5,008 nucleotides of DNA, from the NCBI GenBank assembly GCA_903970565.1, contig CAJCJE010000572.1, positions 1-5,008 on the forward strand, in the 5' to 3' direction. Shown piece by piece: positions 1-5,008 of the stretch. The position numbers and the translations under genes are program-made. Under the pieces are notes generated by a model. It searched no databases. It was not told where the DNA came from and was given only the letters and a program-made list of their open reading frames with translations. Position 1 is the stretch's first letter. Each line of letters begins with the position of its first letter. Source of the stretch: Candidatus Melainabacteria bacterium. Its GTDB lineage: Bacteria; Actinomycetota; Actinomycetes; Mycobacteriales; Pseudonocardiaceae.

Positions 1-428
1 ACTGCGGTGACCTCGTCTTCGGCGGTCCGCCGGAGTTCATCACCAGGGTCGACGGCATTCCCGGCCTCAAGAGCCACTACAACTGCACGTTCAAGAGCTT
101 CACCCAGCTCAACCCCGGTGTGGTCACCGCGACCGCGCTCCAGGACGGCACCGTGCAGGCCGCGGACATCTTCACCACGGACCCGTCCATCGCGCAGGAC
201 GGTTTCGTCGCGCTCACCGACCCGAACAACGACTTCGCGGCGCAGAACGTGGTGCCGATCGTGAACGCGAAGAAGGCGACCCCGCAGGTCAAGCAGATCC
301 TCAACGCCATCTCGGCGAAGCTGGACACCACGACGCTGGCCAACCTCGACGCCCAGCTCAACGCGCCGAGCAAGCCGGACGTCTCCACGGTGGCCAAGCA
401 GTGGCTCACCCAGGAGGGCCTGATCTAG
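1..428 (+). CDS. Osmoprotectant (glycine betaine/choline/proline-type) ABC transporter substrate-binding protein, C-terminal part
   Basis: This is the C-terminal 141 residues of a ligand-binding protein; the 5' end lies outside the window. The reading frame begins at base 3 and ends with TAG at 426-428. The visible sequence fits the OpuAC/ProX/OsmF family (PF04069-type fold). It has a GGPPEF segment, then DGIPGLKSHY, then ALQDGTVQAADIFTTDPSI, where this family places hinge and ligand-contact residues, followed by FVALTDPNNDF, the QNVVPIV strand, and a helical C-terminus with the LDTTTL segment usual in the family. Such proteins deliver quaternary-amine osmolytes to a membrane permease and ATPase, and in actinomycetes they are usually lipoproteins; the signal region that would show this is not in view. 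The exact ligand cannot be told. The gene is followed by a strong hairpin, so it looks like the last gene of its transcript. It faces the IclR gene tail to tail and has no evident link to the hut genes. Confidence 0.9.
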   Translation, partial: CGDLVFGGPPEFITRVDGIPGLKSHYNCTFKSFTQLNPGVVTATALQDGTVQAADIFTTDPSIAQDGFVALTDPNNDFAAQNVVPIVNAKKATPQVKQILNAISAKLDTTTLANLDAQLNAPSKPDVSTVAKQWLTQEGLI

Positions 429-444
429 ACCCAGCACGACTCGA

Positions 445-478
445 CCGGCCCCTGGATCGCGCATCCAGGGGCCGGTTT
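445..478 (+). terminator. Rho-independent terminator after the ABC transporter gene
   Basis: A perfect 13-bp inverted repeat has its left arm CCGGCCCCTGGAT at 445-457, a 5-base loop CGCGC at 458-462 and its right arm at 463-475, followed by TTTCGTCT. It starts 16 bases after the TAG stop. On the minus strand the same hairpin lies about 50 bases past the IclR stop codon but is not followed by a T run there, so it could serve both convergent genes while being better formed for the plus strand. Confidence 0.85.
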
Positions 479-483
479 CGTCT

Positions 484-510
484 GTGCTGGACGTGCTGGA
501 CGTGCTGGAA
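484..510. repeat. Three tandem 9-bp units
   Basis: GTGCTGGAC occurs at 484-492 and 493-501, followed by GTGCTGGAA at 502-510. The array sits in the short gap between the two convergent stop codons (428 and 525), just after the terminator hairpin. No gene with a ribosome binding site uses it. It is probably a small slippage-type expansion without known function. Confidence 0.7.
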
Positions 511-524
511 CTGCGGGACGGGAC

Positions 525-1313
525 CTACCGGGTGGCGTGGCCGCCGATCCGGCCGGACAGTTCCAGGGCCGCGCGGCGCACCTCGGCGGCCAGTTCCGGC
601 CAGTCCAGGCCGCAGTCGGTCGGCTGGGAGCACAGGTGGCGGAAGGTCACGCTGATCGCGGCCACCGGCCGGTCACCGTGGTCGAGCACGGGCGCGGCGA
701 CCGAGGCGAAGCCCGGCGTGACGTGACCGTCCTCGACGGCCCAGCCGCGCTGCCGCTCGGCCGAGAGCAGCCTGCGCAGTTCCGGCAGGTCGCGCGGGCC
801 CCGCCCGGTCCGGTTCACGAACCCGGCCGGATTCGTGAACAGCGCCCTGACCTGCGCGGCCGGCAGCCTGCCGAGCATCGCGCGGCCCGAGGCGGGGAGC
901 TGGGCCGGCAGCCGGACACCCACGTCGGTGACCAGGGTCTGTGGCCGGCGCGGCTGCTCGCGGACCAGGTAGAGCGTTTCCGGGCCGTGCAGCACGCCCA
1001 GATGCGCGGTGTGGCCGATCCGGTCGACCAGTTTCCGCAGCAGCGGCCGGGCCAGGCGCTCCAGCGGATCGTGCCGCAGGAACGCCGAGCCCAGTTCGAA
1101 CGCGGCCACGCCGAGGCCGTAGCGCCGGTCCTCCGGGAGATGGGTGACGAACCCGGCATTCGTCAGCTCGGTCAGCAGGTGGTAGACGGTCGACCGGGGC
1201 AGTCCCAGTTCGGCCGCGATGGCCGCCGCCGGCACCGGCCCGGCGTGACTGGCCAGCAGGCGCAGCACGGCAAGACCGCGCTGCAAGGCCGGCACGGTCC
1301 CCTGTGCGCCCAT
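525..1313 (-). CDS. hutR: IclR-family transcriptional regulator, probable hut operon regulator (HutR)
   Basis: The protein has 262 residues, a normal IclR-family length. An N-terminal winged helix-turn-helix covers residues 5-75: the ALQRGLAVLRLL helix, AAIAAELGLP, the recognition helix LPRSTVYHLLTEL at 38-50, and the wing THLPEDRRYGLG. The effector-binding domain covers about 76-255, with LPASGRAMLG at 139-148 and the family block EDGHVTPGFASVAAPV at 194-209, then DRPVAAISV. The ATG at 1313 is preceded by GGGGA with 8 bases of spacing. Two 16-bp operator-like sites lie 13 and 38 bases upstream of this start, and a matching site lies before hutH. It therefore probably controls its own gene and hutHU, sensing histidine, urocanate or a related ligand; ligand and sign (repressor or activator) cannot be read from sequence. 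The family assignment is firm, while the hutR symbol is inferred from motif and location. The gene points away from hutH and is separated from it by the secreted-protein gene. Confidence 0.92.
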   Translation of the reverse strand: MGAQGTVPALQRGLAVLRLLASHAGPVPAAAIAAELGLPRSTVYHLLTELTNAGFVTHLPEDRRYGLGVAAFELGSAFLRHDPLERLARPLLRKLVDRIGHTAHLGVLHGPETLYLVREQPRRPQTLVTDVGVRLPAQLPASGRAMLGRLPAAQVRALFTNPAGFVNRTGRGPRDLPELRRLLSAERQRGWAVEDGHVTPGFASVAAPVLDHGDRPVAAISVTFRHLCSQPTDCGLDWPELAAEVRRAALELSGRIGGHATR

Positions 1314-1326
1314 CGCGACCGTCCCC

Positions 1327-1342
1327 GTCTCGGATACCAGAC
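1327..1342 (+). promoter_or_regulatory. Operator-like site 1 (proximal) upstream of the IclR gene
   Basis: The 16-bp sequence GTCTCGGATACCAGAC is an imperfect palindrome with GTCT/AGAC ends. Its 14-bp core TCTCGGATACCAGA matches the corynebacterial HutR motif as I remember it (TCTGwwATwCCAGA) at 11 of 14 positions. It begins 13 bases upstream of the IclR start codon and abuts the GGGGA ribosome binding site, a position that suits autoregulation. It is one copy of an 18-bp direct repeat (16 of 18 bases identical, counted from 1325 and 1350) with a 25-bp period. Confidence 0.65.
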
Positions 1343-1351
1343 AGGGTAACC

Positions 1352-1367
1352 GTCTCGAATCCCAGAC
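1352..1367 (+). promoter_or_regulatory. Operator-like site 2 (distal) upstream of the IclR gene
   Basis: GTCTCGAATCCCAGAC is the second copy of the motif, 25 bp from site 1 and in the same orientation. It differs from site 1 at two bases. With the hutH-proximal site read on the other strand, all three share TCTSRRATMCCAGA, with 10 of 14 positions invariant. Paired sites suit the dimer or tetramer binding common in the IclR family. Confidence 0.65.
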
Positions 1368-1482
1368 GTCGAGTCCTGCTGCTGGGCGTTAACAGAACAG
1401 AAAAACACTGTGGACACTCCACCACGGGCCAATAAATGGGAAGGGGTTTATTTTCCGTCCGACAAATGATGAACTCCTCCTG

Positions 1483-1497
1483 TGTCCGATATGGACA
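1483..1497. promoter_or_regulatory. TGTCC-N5-GGACA palindrome upstream of the secreted-protein gene
   Basis: TGTCCGATATGGACA is an inverted repeat with 5-bp arms about 68 bases before the secreted protein's ATG. A GGACA element also occurs at 1412-1416, and GTCCGA occurs at 1456-1461 as well as inside the palindrome. It does not resemble the IclR-linked operators, so it could be the site of a different regulator of the secreted protein. Arms this short can occur by chance, so confidence is low. Confidence 0.3.
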
Positions 1498-1553
1498 AAC
1501 GAATCCAGCGTCGTCGAACAGTGCAGACGAGATTTCGCTGCTGCCCGTGTCGT

Positions 1554-1559
1554 GGAGGA
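1554..1559 (+). promoter_or_regulatory. Ribosome binding site that sets the secreted-protein start
   Basis: GGAGGA lies 7 bases (counted from GGAGG) before the ATG at 1566. It decides the start: the open frame extends upstream to a GTG at 1482, but that start has no ribosome binding site and would add 28 residues ahead of a well-formed signal peptide. Confidence 0.85.
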
Positions 1560-1565
1560 ATTCAG

Positions 1566-2810
1566 ATGCGTCGTGCGCTCTTACCCGTGGCGATCCTGGC
1601 CGTTTTCGGTGTGCTGGCCGGCGGTTCGTCGGTGGCCGCGAATGCGGCAAGTAGTCCGATTTTAGTCGGCGGCGAGTATTCGGAAAGTGGGGTGAATTCG
1701 GCCGATACCGGGCCTTCGGTCGCCGCCGTTCCTTCGGCCGGTATCGAGTCGAGTGTCCGGTTCGGCCGGCTGAACTACACGGTCGACACCACTCACTCGG
1801 ACCAGACGCAGGCCAACCAGTGGCCCTTTGAAGTGCTACAACGCGGCTACACCGGCCAACTCGGCGCGATCAGGCAGGCCGAGACCGACGGCCTGCCGAT
1901 GACCTTCCTGTTCTACGCCGACCCGATGGTCATCCGGCCGAGCGACCCGCGCGGCTACACCACCGCGCTGCCGGCGCCGACGGTGCAACAGCAACATTCG
2001 AACTGGTTGTTGCGGGATTCCGCCGGAAATGTGATCTCCCGGTCCGACGGGGATGGCGACGAGATGATGGACCCCGGCAATGTCGCTTATCAGAATTCCG
2101 CCGCCGCGACCCTGATCGGCATCGCCAACAGCGAGGGCTGGGACGGTGTCATGCTCGACGAGGTCAACCAGACCTGGCAGTGGACAATGGCCGAGCAGCC
2201 GGCGAACTATCCGACCCAGCAGTCCTGGGAGTCGGCGCAAATTGCATTTGTGCGCAACGTGTGCGGGCAGGTGATCAAAGCCGGCAAGCTCTGTGTCACC
2301 AATACCGGTGACTCCGCCACCGACCTACAGTTCTGGTCGGCGATCACCGCCGACAACAGCGGCTCCATGCAGGAGTTCTACGTCGCGCTGAACCCCGCCC
2401 TGGGCACCCCCGCCGTCGCGACGATCGAGAACGGGGCGTGGCAGCCCTCGGAGGACCGGCTGACCGCCTCCCAGGACGCCGGCAAGGACTCGATCTTCCG
2501 CGCCTACGCGGCCAACGCCGACGAGGTCCGCTACGCGCTGGGCTCCTACCTGCTGGCCTGGCAGGGCTACGGCACCTTCGCCGCCTCCACCGACTACGAC
2601 GGCGCCACCGACGCCTGGTCCGGCGACTTCACCACCGCGCAGGCCCTCGGCCGGCCGAGCGCTGACCAGCAGACCACCGGGAGCCTGCTGTGGCGACCGT
2701 TCGCGCACGGCTACGTGGTGGTCAACCCGCACGACACCGCGCAGTCCGGCACGATCGACGGCGCCACGGTGACGCTGCCCGCCGCCTCGGCCGAACTGGT
2801 CGGCGACTGA
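1566..2810 (+). CDS. Secreted protein, putative glycoside-hydrolase-like (GHL15-type TIM barrel)
   Basis: The product has 414 residues. Residues 1-27 form a signal peptide: positively charged MRR, a hydrophobic stretch LLPVAILAVFGVLAG, and a likely AxA cleavage after ANA at 25-27. No later membrane segment or sortase motif is seen, so it is probably released from the cell. Residues about 62-345 read like a beta/alpha barrel of the poorly characterised GHL15-type hydrolases: FGRLNYTV, the strand PMTFLFYADP (111-120), HSNWLLRDSAGNVI (144-157), MDPGN (168-172) and GWDGVMLDEV (191-200), whose D198 and E199 are the best catalytic or binding candidates, then QEFYVALNP (269-277). YALGSYLLAWQGYGTFAAS and a C-terminal part with HGYVVVNP and VTLPAASAELV suggest a small beta domain. 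The only two cysteines, C233 and C243, could form a disulfide. The substrate is unknown, and the family call rests on motif recall. Oddities are two TTA codons (L6, L33) and a 5' half with much more A/T at third positions than the 3' half. It lies between hutR and hutH but appears to be its own transcription unit. Confidence 0.72.
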   Translation: MRRALLPVAILAVFGVLAGGSSVAANAASSPILVGGEYSESGVNSADTGPSVAAVPSAGIESSVRFGRLNYTVDTTHSDQTQANQWPFEVLQRGYTGQLGAIRQAETDGLPMTFLFYADPMVIRPSDPRGYTTALPAPTVQQQHSNWLLRDSAGNVISRSDGDGDEMMDPGNVAYQNSAAATLIGIANSEGWDGVMLDEVNQTWQWTMAEQPANYPTQQSWESAQIAFVRNVCGQVIKAGKLCVTNTGDSATDLQFWSAITADNSGSMQEFYVALNPALGTPAVATIENGAWQPSEDRLTASQDAGKDSIFRAYAANADEVRYALGSYLLAWQGYGTFAASTDYDGATDAWSGDFTTAQALGRPSADQQTTGSLLWRPFAHGYVVVNPHDTAQSGTIDGATVTLPAASAELVGD

Positions 2811-2826
2811 GCCTGCTCTCCCCGTC

Positions 2827-2859
2827 CGGCCGGGCGGACCGGAGCGGGCCGCCCGGCCG
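2827..2859 (+). terminator. GC-rich hairpin after the secreted-protein gene, probable terminator
   Basis: CGGCCGGGCGG (2827-2837) pairs perfectly with CCGCCCGGCCG (2849-2859) across an 11-base loop, starting 16 bases after the TGA stop. There is no T run after it, as is common for actinomycete terminators. It separates the secreted-protein transcript from hutHU and ends one base before the hutH operator palindrome. Confidence 0.6.
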
Positions 2860-2860
2860 T

Positions 2861-2882
2861 AGTGTCTGGGATCTCAGACACT
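2861..2882. promoter_or_regulatory. hutH operator, 22-bp near-perfect palindrome
   Basis: The 22 bases form a palindrome with a single mismatched pair (positions 9 and 14), with outer arms AGTGTCTG and CAGACACT. Read on the minus strand, the core TCTGAGATCCCAGA matches the two sites in front of the IclR gene and agrees with the recalled corynebacterial HutR motif at 12 of 14 positions. It lies 51 bases upstream of the chosen hutH ATG. TAGTGT at 2860-2865 fits a minimal TAnnnT -10 box overlapping the palindrome, which would suit repression, but no -35 is clear. Confidence 0.72.
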
Positions 2883-2933
2883 CTCACGCCATCAGCACTC
2901 GCGCGCCGGGCCGTGGCCGGTTGTGATGGAGCC

Positions 2934-4499
2934 ATGCAGGATGCCACGCACGATGCGATCACGGTCAGGGCGATCGCGGTCGGGCTCGACCCACTGCGCC
3001 GCGACGAGGTACTCGCCGTCGCCCGGCACGATGCCCGGATCGAGCTGACCGCCGCCTCGCGCGCCGCGGTCGAGACCGCCAGGGGACACATCGAGGACCT
3101 GGCCGGCGCCGAGGTGCCGACCTACGGCATCTCCACCGGCTTCGGCGCGCTGGCCGTGCGGCACATCCCGCCGCAGCGCCGTGCCCAGTTGCAGCGGTCG
3201 CTGATCCGCTCGCACGCGGCCGGCGCCGGTCCGCTGGTGGAGCGGGAGGTCGTGCGCGCGCTGATGCTGCTGCGGCTGCGCACGCTGGCCAGCGGCCATA
3301 CCGGCGTTCGTACCTCCACTGTGGACACGATGGCCGGGATGCTCAACGCCGGCATCGTGCCGGTGGTGCACGAGTTCGGCTCGCTGGGCTGCTCCGGCGA
3401 CCTGGCGCCGCTGTCCTCGGTCGCGCTCGCGCTGATCGGCGAGGGCGAGGTCGTCGACGCCGAGGGCACCCGCCGCCCGGCCGCCGACGCCCTGGCCTCG
3501 GCCGACCTGAAGCCGGTCGAACTGGCCGAGAAGGAGGGTCTGGCACTGATCAACGGCACCGACGGGATGCTCGGCATGTTGGTGCTGGCCTGCGCGGACC
3601 TCAACCGGCTGCTGGACATCGCGGACCTGACCGCGGCGATGAGCGTCGAGGCGCTGCTGGGCACCGACCGGGTGTTCGCCGCCGACCTCCAGGCCCTGCG
3701 CCCGCATCCCGGCCAGGCCGCCTCGGCGGCGCGGATCACCCGGCTGCTGCGGGATTCGGAGATCATGGCGAGCCACCGGGGCCCGGACTGCACCAGGGTG
3801 CAGGACGCCTACTCGCTGCGCTGCGCACCCCAGGTGCACGGCGCCGCGCGGGACACCGTGGCGCACGCGGAAACCGTGGCCGACCGCGAACTCGCCTCGG
3901 CCGTGGACAACCCGGTGGTGCTGGCGGACGGGCGGGTCGAGTCCAACGGCAACTTCCACGGCGCCCCGGTCGCCTACGTGCTGGACTTCCTGGCCATCTG
4001 CATCGCGGACGTGGCCAGCATGGCCGAGCGGCGCACCGACCGGATGCTGGACGTGGCCCGCTCGCACGGCCTGCCGCCGTTTCTGGCCGATGACCCCGGC
4101 GTCGACTCCGGCCACATGATCGCGCACTACACCCAGGCCGCGGTGGTCTCCGAGTGCAAGCGGCTGGCGGTGCCGGCCTCGGTCGACTCCATCCCGACCA
4201 GCGCCATGCAGGAGGACCACGTGTCGATGGGCTGGTCGGCCGCGCGCAAGCTGCGCAAGGCCGTCGAGGGCCTGACCACCGTGCTGGCCATCGAACTGCT
4301 CACCTCGGCCCGCGCGCTGGACCTGCGCGCGCCGCTGCGCCCGGCCCCGGCCACCGCCGCCGCCGTCGCCGCGCTGCGCCACACCGTCGCGGGGCCCGGC
4401 CCCGACCGGCATCTCGCCCCGGAGATCGCCGCCGCCGAACAACTCGTCCGCTCCGGCGCGCTCAGTGCCGCCGTCGACGCCGTCCTGGAGGACAAATGA
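2934..4499 (+). CDS. hutH: Histidine ammonia-lyase (histidase)
   Basis: This cytoplasmic enzyme removes ammonia from L-histidine to give trans-urocanate, the first step of histidine degradation. From the ATG at 2934 it has 521 residues, close to the usual 510. [13 protein letters not shown] at 149-161 holds the Cys-Ser-Gly triad (153-155) that cyclises into the MIO cofactor; Cys in place of Ala is typical of actinobacterial histidases. Other active-site landmarks by family analogy are Y64 in [10 protein letters not shown]94 in RSHAAG, N207 in LINGTDG, Y293 and R296 in [15 protein letters not shown]341 in GNFHG, and E427 in QEDHVSMG. The RSHAAG segment and the hutU gene downstream favour histidine over tyrosine or phenylalanine as substrate. 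The frame stays open up to GTG codons at 2913 and 2862, but the latter lies in the operator palindrome and neither has a ribosome binding site. ATG 2934 has GGAG only 2 bases away, an unusually short spacing. The stop overlaps the hutU start, so the two are co-translated. Confidence 0.96.
   Translation: MQDATHDAITVRAIAVGLDPLRRDEVLAVARHDARIELTAASRAAVETARGHIEDLAGAEVPTYGISTGFGALAVRHIPPQRRAQLQRSLIRSHAAGAGPLVEREVVRALMLLRLRTLASGHTGVRTSTVDTMAGMLNAGIVPVVHEFGSLGCSGDLAPLSSVALALIGEGEVVDAEGTRRPAADALASADLKPVELAEKEGLALINGTDGMLGMLVLACADLNRLLDIADLTAAMSVEALLGTDRVFAADLQALRPHPGQAASAARITRLLRDSEIMASHRGPDCTRVQDAYSLRCAPQVHGAARDTVAHAETVADRELASAVDNPVVLADGRVESNGNFHGAPVAYVLDFLAICIADVASMAERRTDRMLDVARSHGLPPFLADDPGVDSGHMIAHYTQAAVVSECKRLAVPASVDSIPTSAMQEDHVSMGWSAARKLRKAVEGLTTVLAIELLTSARALDLRAPLRPAPATAAAVAALRHTVAGPGPDRHLAPEIAAAEQLVRSGALSAAVDAVLEDK
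4487..4491 (+). promoter_or_regulatory. hutU ribosome binding site inside the hutH 3' end
   Basis: GGAGG lies within the last hutH codons, 4 bases before the hutU ATG. Together with the ATGA overlap at 4496-4499 this indicates translational coupling, with ribosomes ending hutH able to restart on hutU. Confidence 0.8.
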
Positions 4500-5008
4500 G
4501 CCCGGTGATCCGCGCCGCTCGTGGCACCACGCTGACCGCACGCAGCTGGTCCACCGAGGCGCCACTGCGGATGCTGCACAACAACCTCGACCCCGAGGTC
4601 GCCGAGCGCCCCGAGGACCTGGTCGTCTACGGCGGCACCGGCAAGGCCGCCAGGGACTGGCCGAGTTTCCACGCGATCGGCCGGGAACTGACCGACCTGC
4701 GCGAGGACGAGACCCTGCTGGTGCAGTCCGGCCGGCCGGTCGGCGTGCTGCGCACCCACGAGTGGGCGCCGAGGGTCCTGATCGCCAACTCCAACCTGGT
4801 GCCGGACTGGGCGAACTGGCCGGAGTTCCGCCGACTGGAATCCCTCGGCCTGACCATGTACGGCCAGATGACCGCCGGTTCGTGGATCTACATCGGCACC
4901 CAGGGCATCCTCCAGGGCACCTACGAGACCTTCGCCGCGGTTGCCGCCAAGCGCTTTGGCGGTTCCCTTGCCGGGACCATCACGCTCACCGGCGGACTCG
5001 GTGGCATG
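4496..5008 (+). CDS. hutU: Urocanate hydratase (urocanase), N-terminal part
   Basis: The second enzyme of histidine degradation hydrates urocanate to 4-imidazolone-5-propionate using tightly bound NAD+. The ATG at 4496 overlaps the hutH TGA by four bases, and the frame stays open to the window edge, giving 171 residues of about 550. Characteristic blocks run in family order: [12 protein letters not shown] (26-37), [11 protein letters not shown] (45-55), [21 protein letters not shown] (74-94), [14 protein letters not shown] (95-108), [21 protein letters not shown] (121-141), then TYETF, and the start of the glycine-rich NAD-binding motif LTGGLGGM (164-171). The catalytic C-terminal region, with the urocanase cysteine, lies outside the window, so intactness cannot be judged. 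It shares an operon with hutH; imidazolonepropionase (hutI) or a later hut gene would be expected downstream. Confidence 0.96.
   Translation, partial: MSPVIRAARGTTLTARSWSTEAPLRMLHNNLDPEVAERPEDLVVYGGTGKAARDWPSFHAIGRELTDLREDETLLVQSGRPVGVLRTHEWAPRVLIANSNLVPDWANWPEFRRLESLGLTMYGQMTAGSWIYIGTQGILQGTYETFAAVAAKRFGGSLAGTITLTGGLGGM

Larger units (their letters stand above)
1314..1565. other. Divergent intergenic region between the IclR gene and the secreted-protein gene
   Basis: This gap must hold the promoters of both divergent genes and is clearly less GC-rich than its surroundings between about 1388 and 1500. On the IclR side it contains the two operator-like sites (1327-1342, 1352-1367). In the middle are GTTAAC at 1388-1393, an A run at 1401-1405, and an inverted repeat AATAAA (1431-1436) / TTTATT (1447-1452) with a 10-base spacer. 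TGGACA, one base from the -35 consensus TTGACA, occurs at 1411-1416 and again at 1492-1497, but neither copy has a good -10 hexamer 16-18 bases on, so I do not call a specific promoter. The right part holds a TGTCC/GGACA palindrome and the ribosome binding site of the secreted protein. No tRNA or small protein gene is apparent. Confidence 0.6.

Noticed and set aside
484..726. A possible small protein beginning MLDVLDVLELRDG after the terminator
   Set aside because: It starts in the 9-bp repeat with no ribosome binding site and runs mostly antisense to the end of the IclR gene.
537..1349. A 270-codon plus-strand frame opposite the IclR gene
   Set aside because: It has no ribosome binding site or recognisable domain, and its composition is that of a reverse-complement shadow.
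1482..1565. An N-terminal extension of the secreted protein from the GTG at 1482
   Set aside because: The GGAGGA at 1554-1559 and the signal peptide starting at 1566 point to the internal ATG, and the extension would overlap the TGTCC/GGACA palindrome.
673..1650. A 325-codon minus-strand frame crossing the intergenic region and overlapping the IclR gene
   Set aside because: It is out of frame with the convincing IclR protein, is Arg/Pro/Ala-rich, and would cover the operators and divergent promoter region.
1314..2933. The secreted gene as an insertion sequence or transposon cargo
   Set aside because: I saw no transposase, no terminal inverted repeats and no target duplications around it. 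The flanking palindromes are explained better as operators and a terminator.
3082..3415. hutH as a tyrosine or phenylalanine ammonia-lyase or an aminomutase
   Set aside because: The RSHAAG segment, overall agreement with bacterial histidases and direct coupling to urocanate hydratase all indicate histidine as substrate.
2892..4565. A 557-codon open frame on the minus strand opposite hutH
   Set aside because: It is an antisense shadow produced by high GC3. It is rich in Gly, Arg, Gln, Val and His without family motifs, and hutH on the other strand matches histidase throughout.

Overview
The window is high-GC DNA with strong G/C preference at codon third positions, GGAGG-type ribosome binding sites and ATGA start/stop coupling. 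It reads as an actinomycete chromosome (Streptomyces or Pseudonocardiales type); the genus cannot be fixed from this stretch. It is densely coding: no gene-free stretch exceeds about 250 bases.

Layout, left to right. (1) The 3' end of a glycine-betaine/choline/proline-type ABC transporter substrate-binding protein (1-428, +), closed by a perfect 13-bp hairpin followed by TTT. (2) A convergent IclR-family regulator gene (525-1313, -), with two 16-bp operator-like sites just upstream of its start. (3) A 252-bp divergent intergenic region. (4) A secreted protein gene (1566-2810, +) with a signal peptide and a putative glycoside-hydrolase-like barrel; it carries two TTA leucine codons and a 5' half of unusual codon use. 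(5) A GC-rich hairpin, followed one base later by a 22-bp near-perfect palindrome. (6) hutH, histidine ammonia-lyase (best start 2934, ends 4499, +), translationally coupled to (7) hutU, urocanate hydratase, which starts at 4496 and runs off the window.

hutH and hutU are the first two steps of histidine degradation: histidine to urocanate plus ammonia, then urocanate to imidazolone propionate. The 14-bp core TCTSRRATMCCAGA occurs twice in front of the IclR gene and once, on the opposite strand, about 55 bp upstream of hutH. This links the regulator to the hut operon and suggests it is HutR, controlling both itself and hutHU, even though the secreted-protein gene lies between them. The core also resembles the HutR motif I recall from corynebacteria (TCTGwwATwCCAGA).

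The most unusual element is the secreted hydrolase-like gene between regulator and operon. Its composition, TTA codons and separate promoter region suggest independent acquisition and regulation. I found no mobile element, CRISPR array, tRNA or rRNA, and no convincing novel multi-gene system beyond this arrangement.
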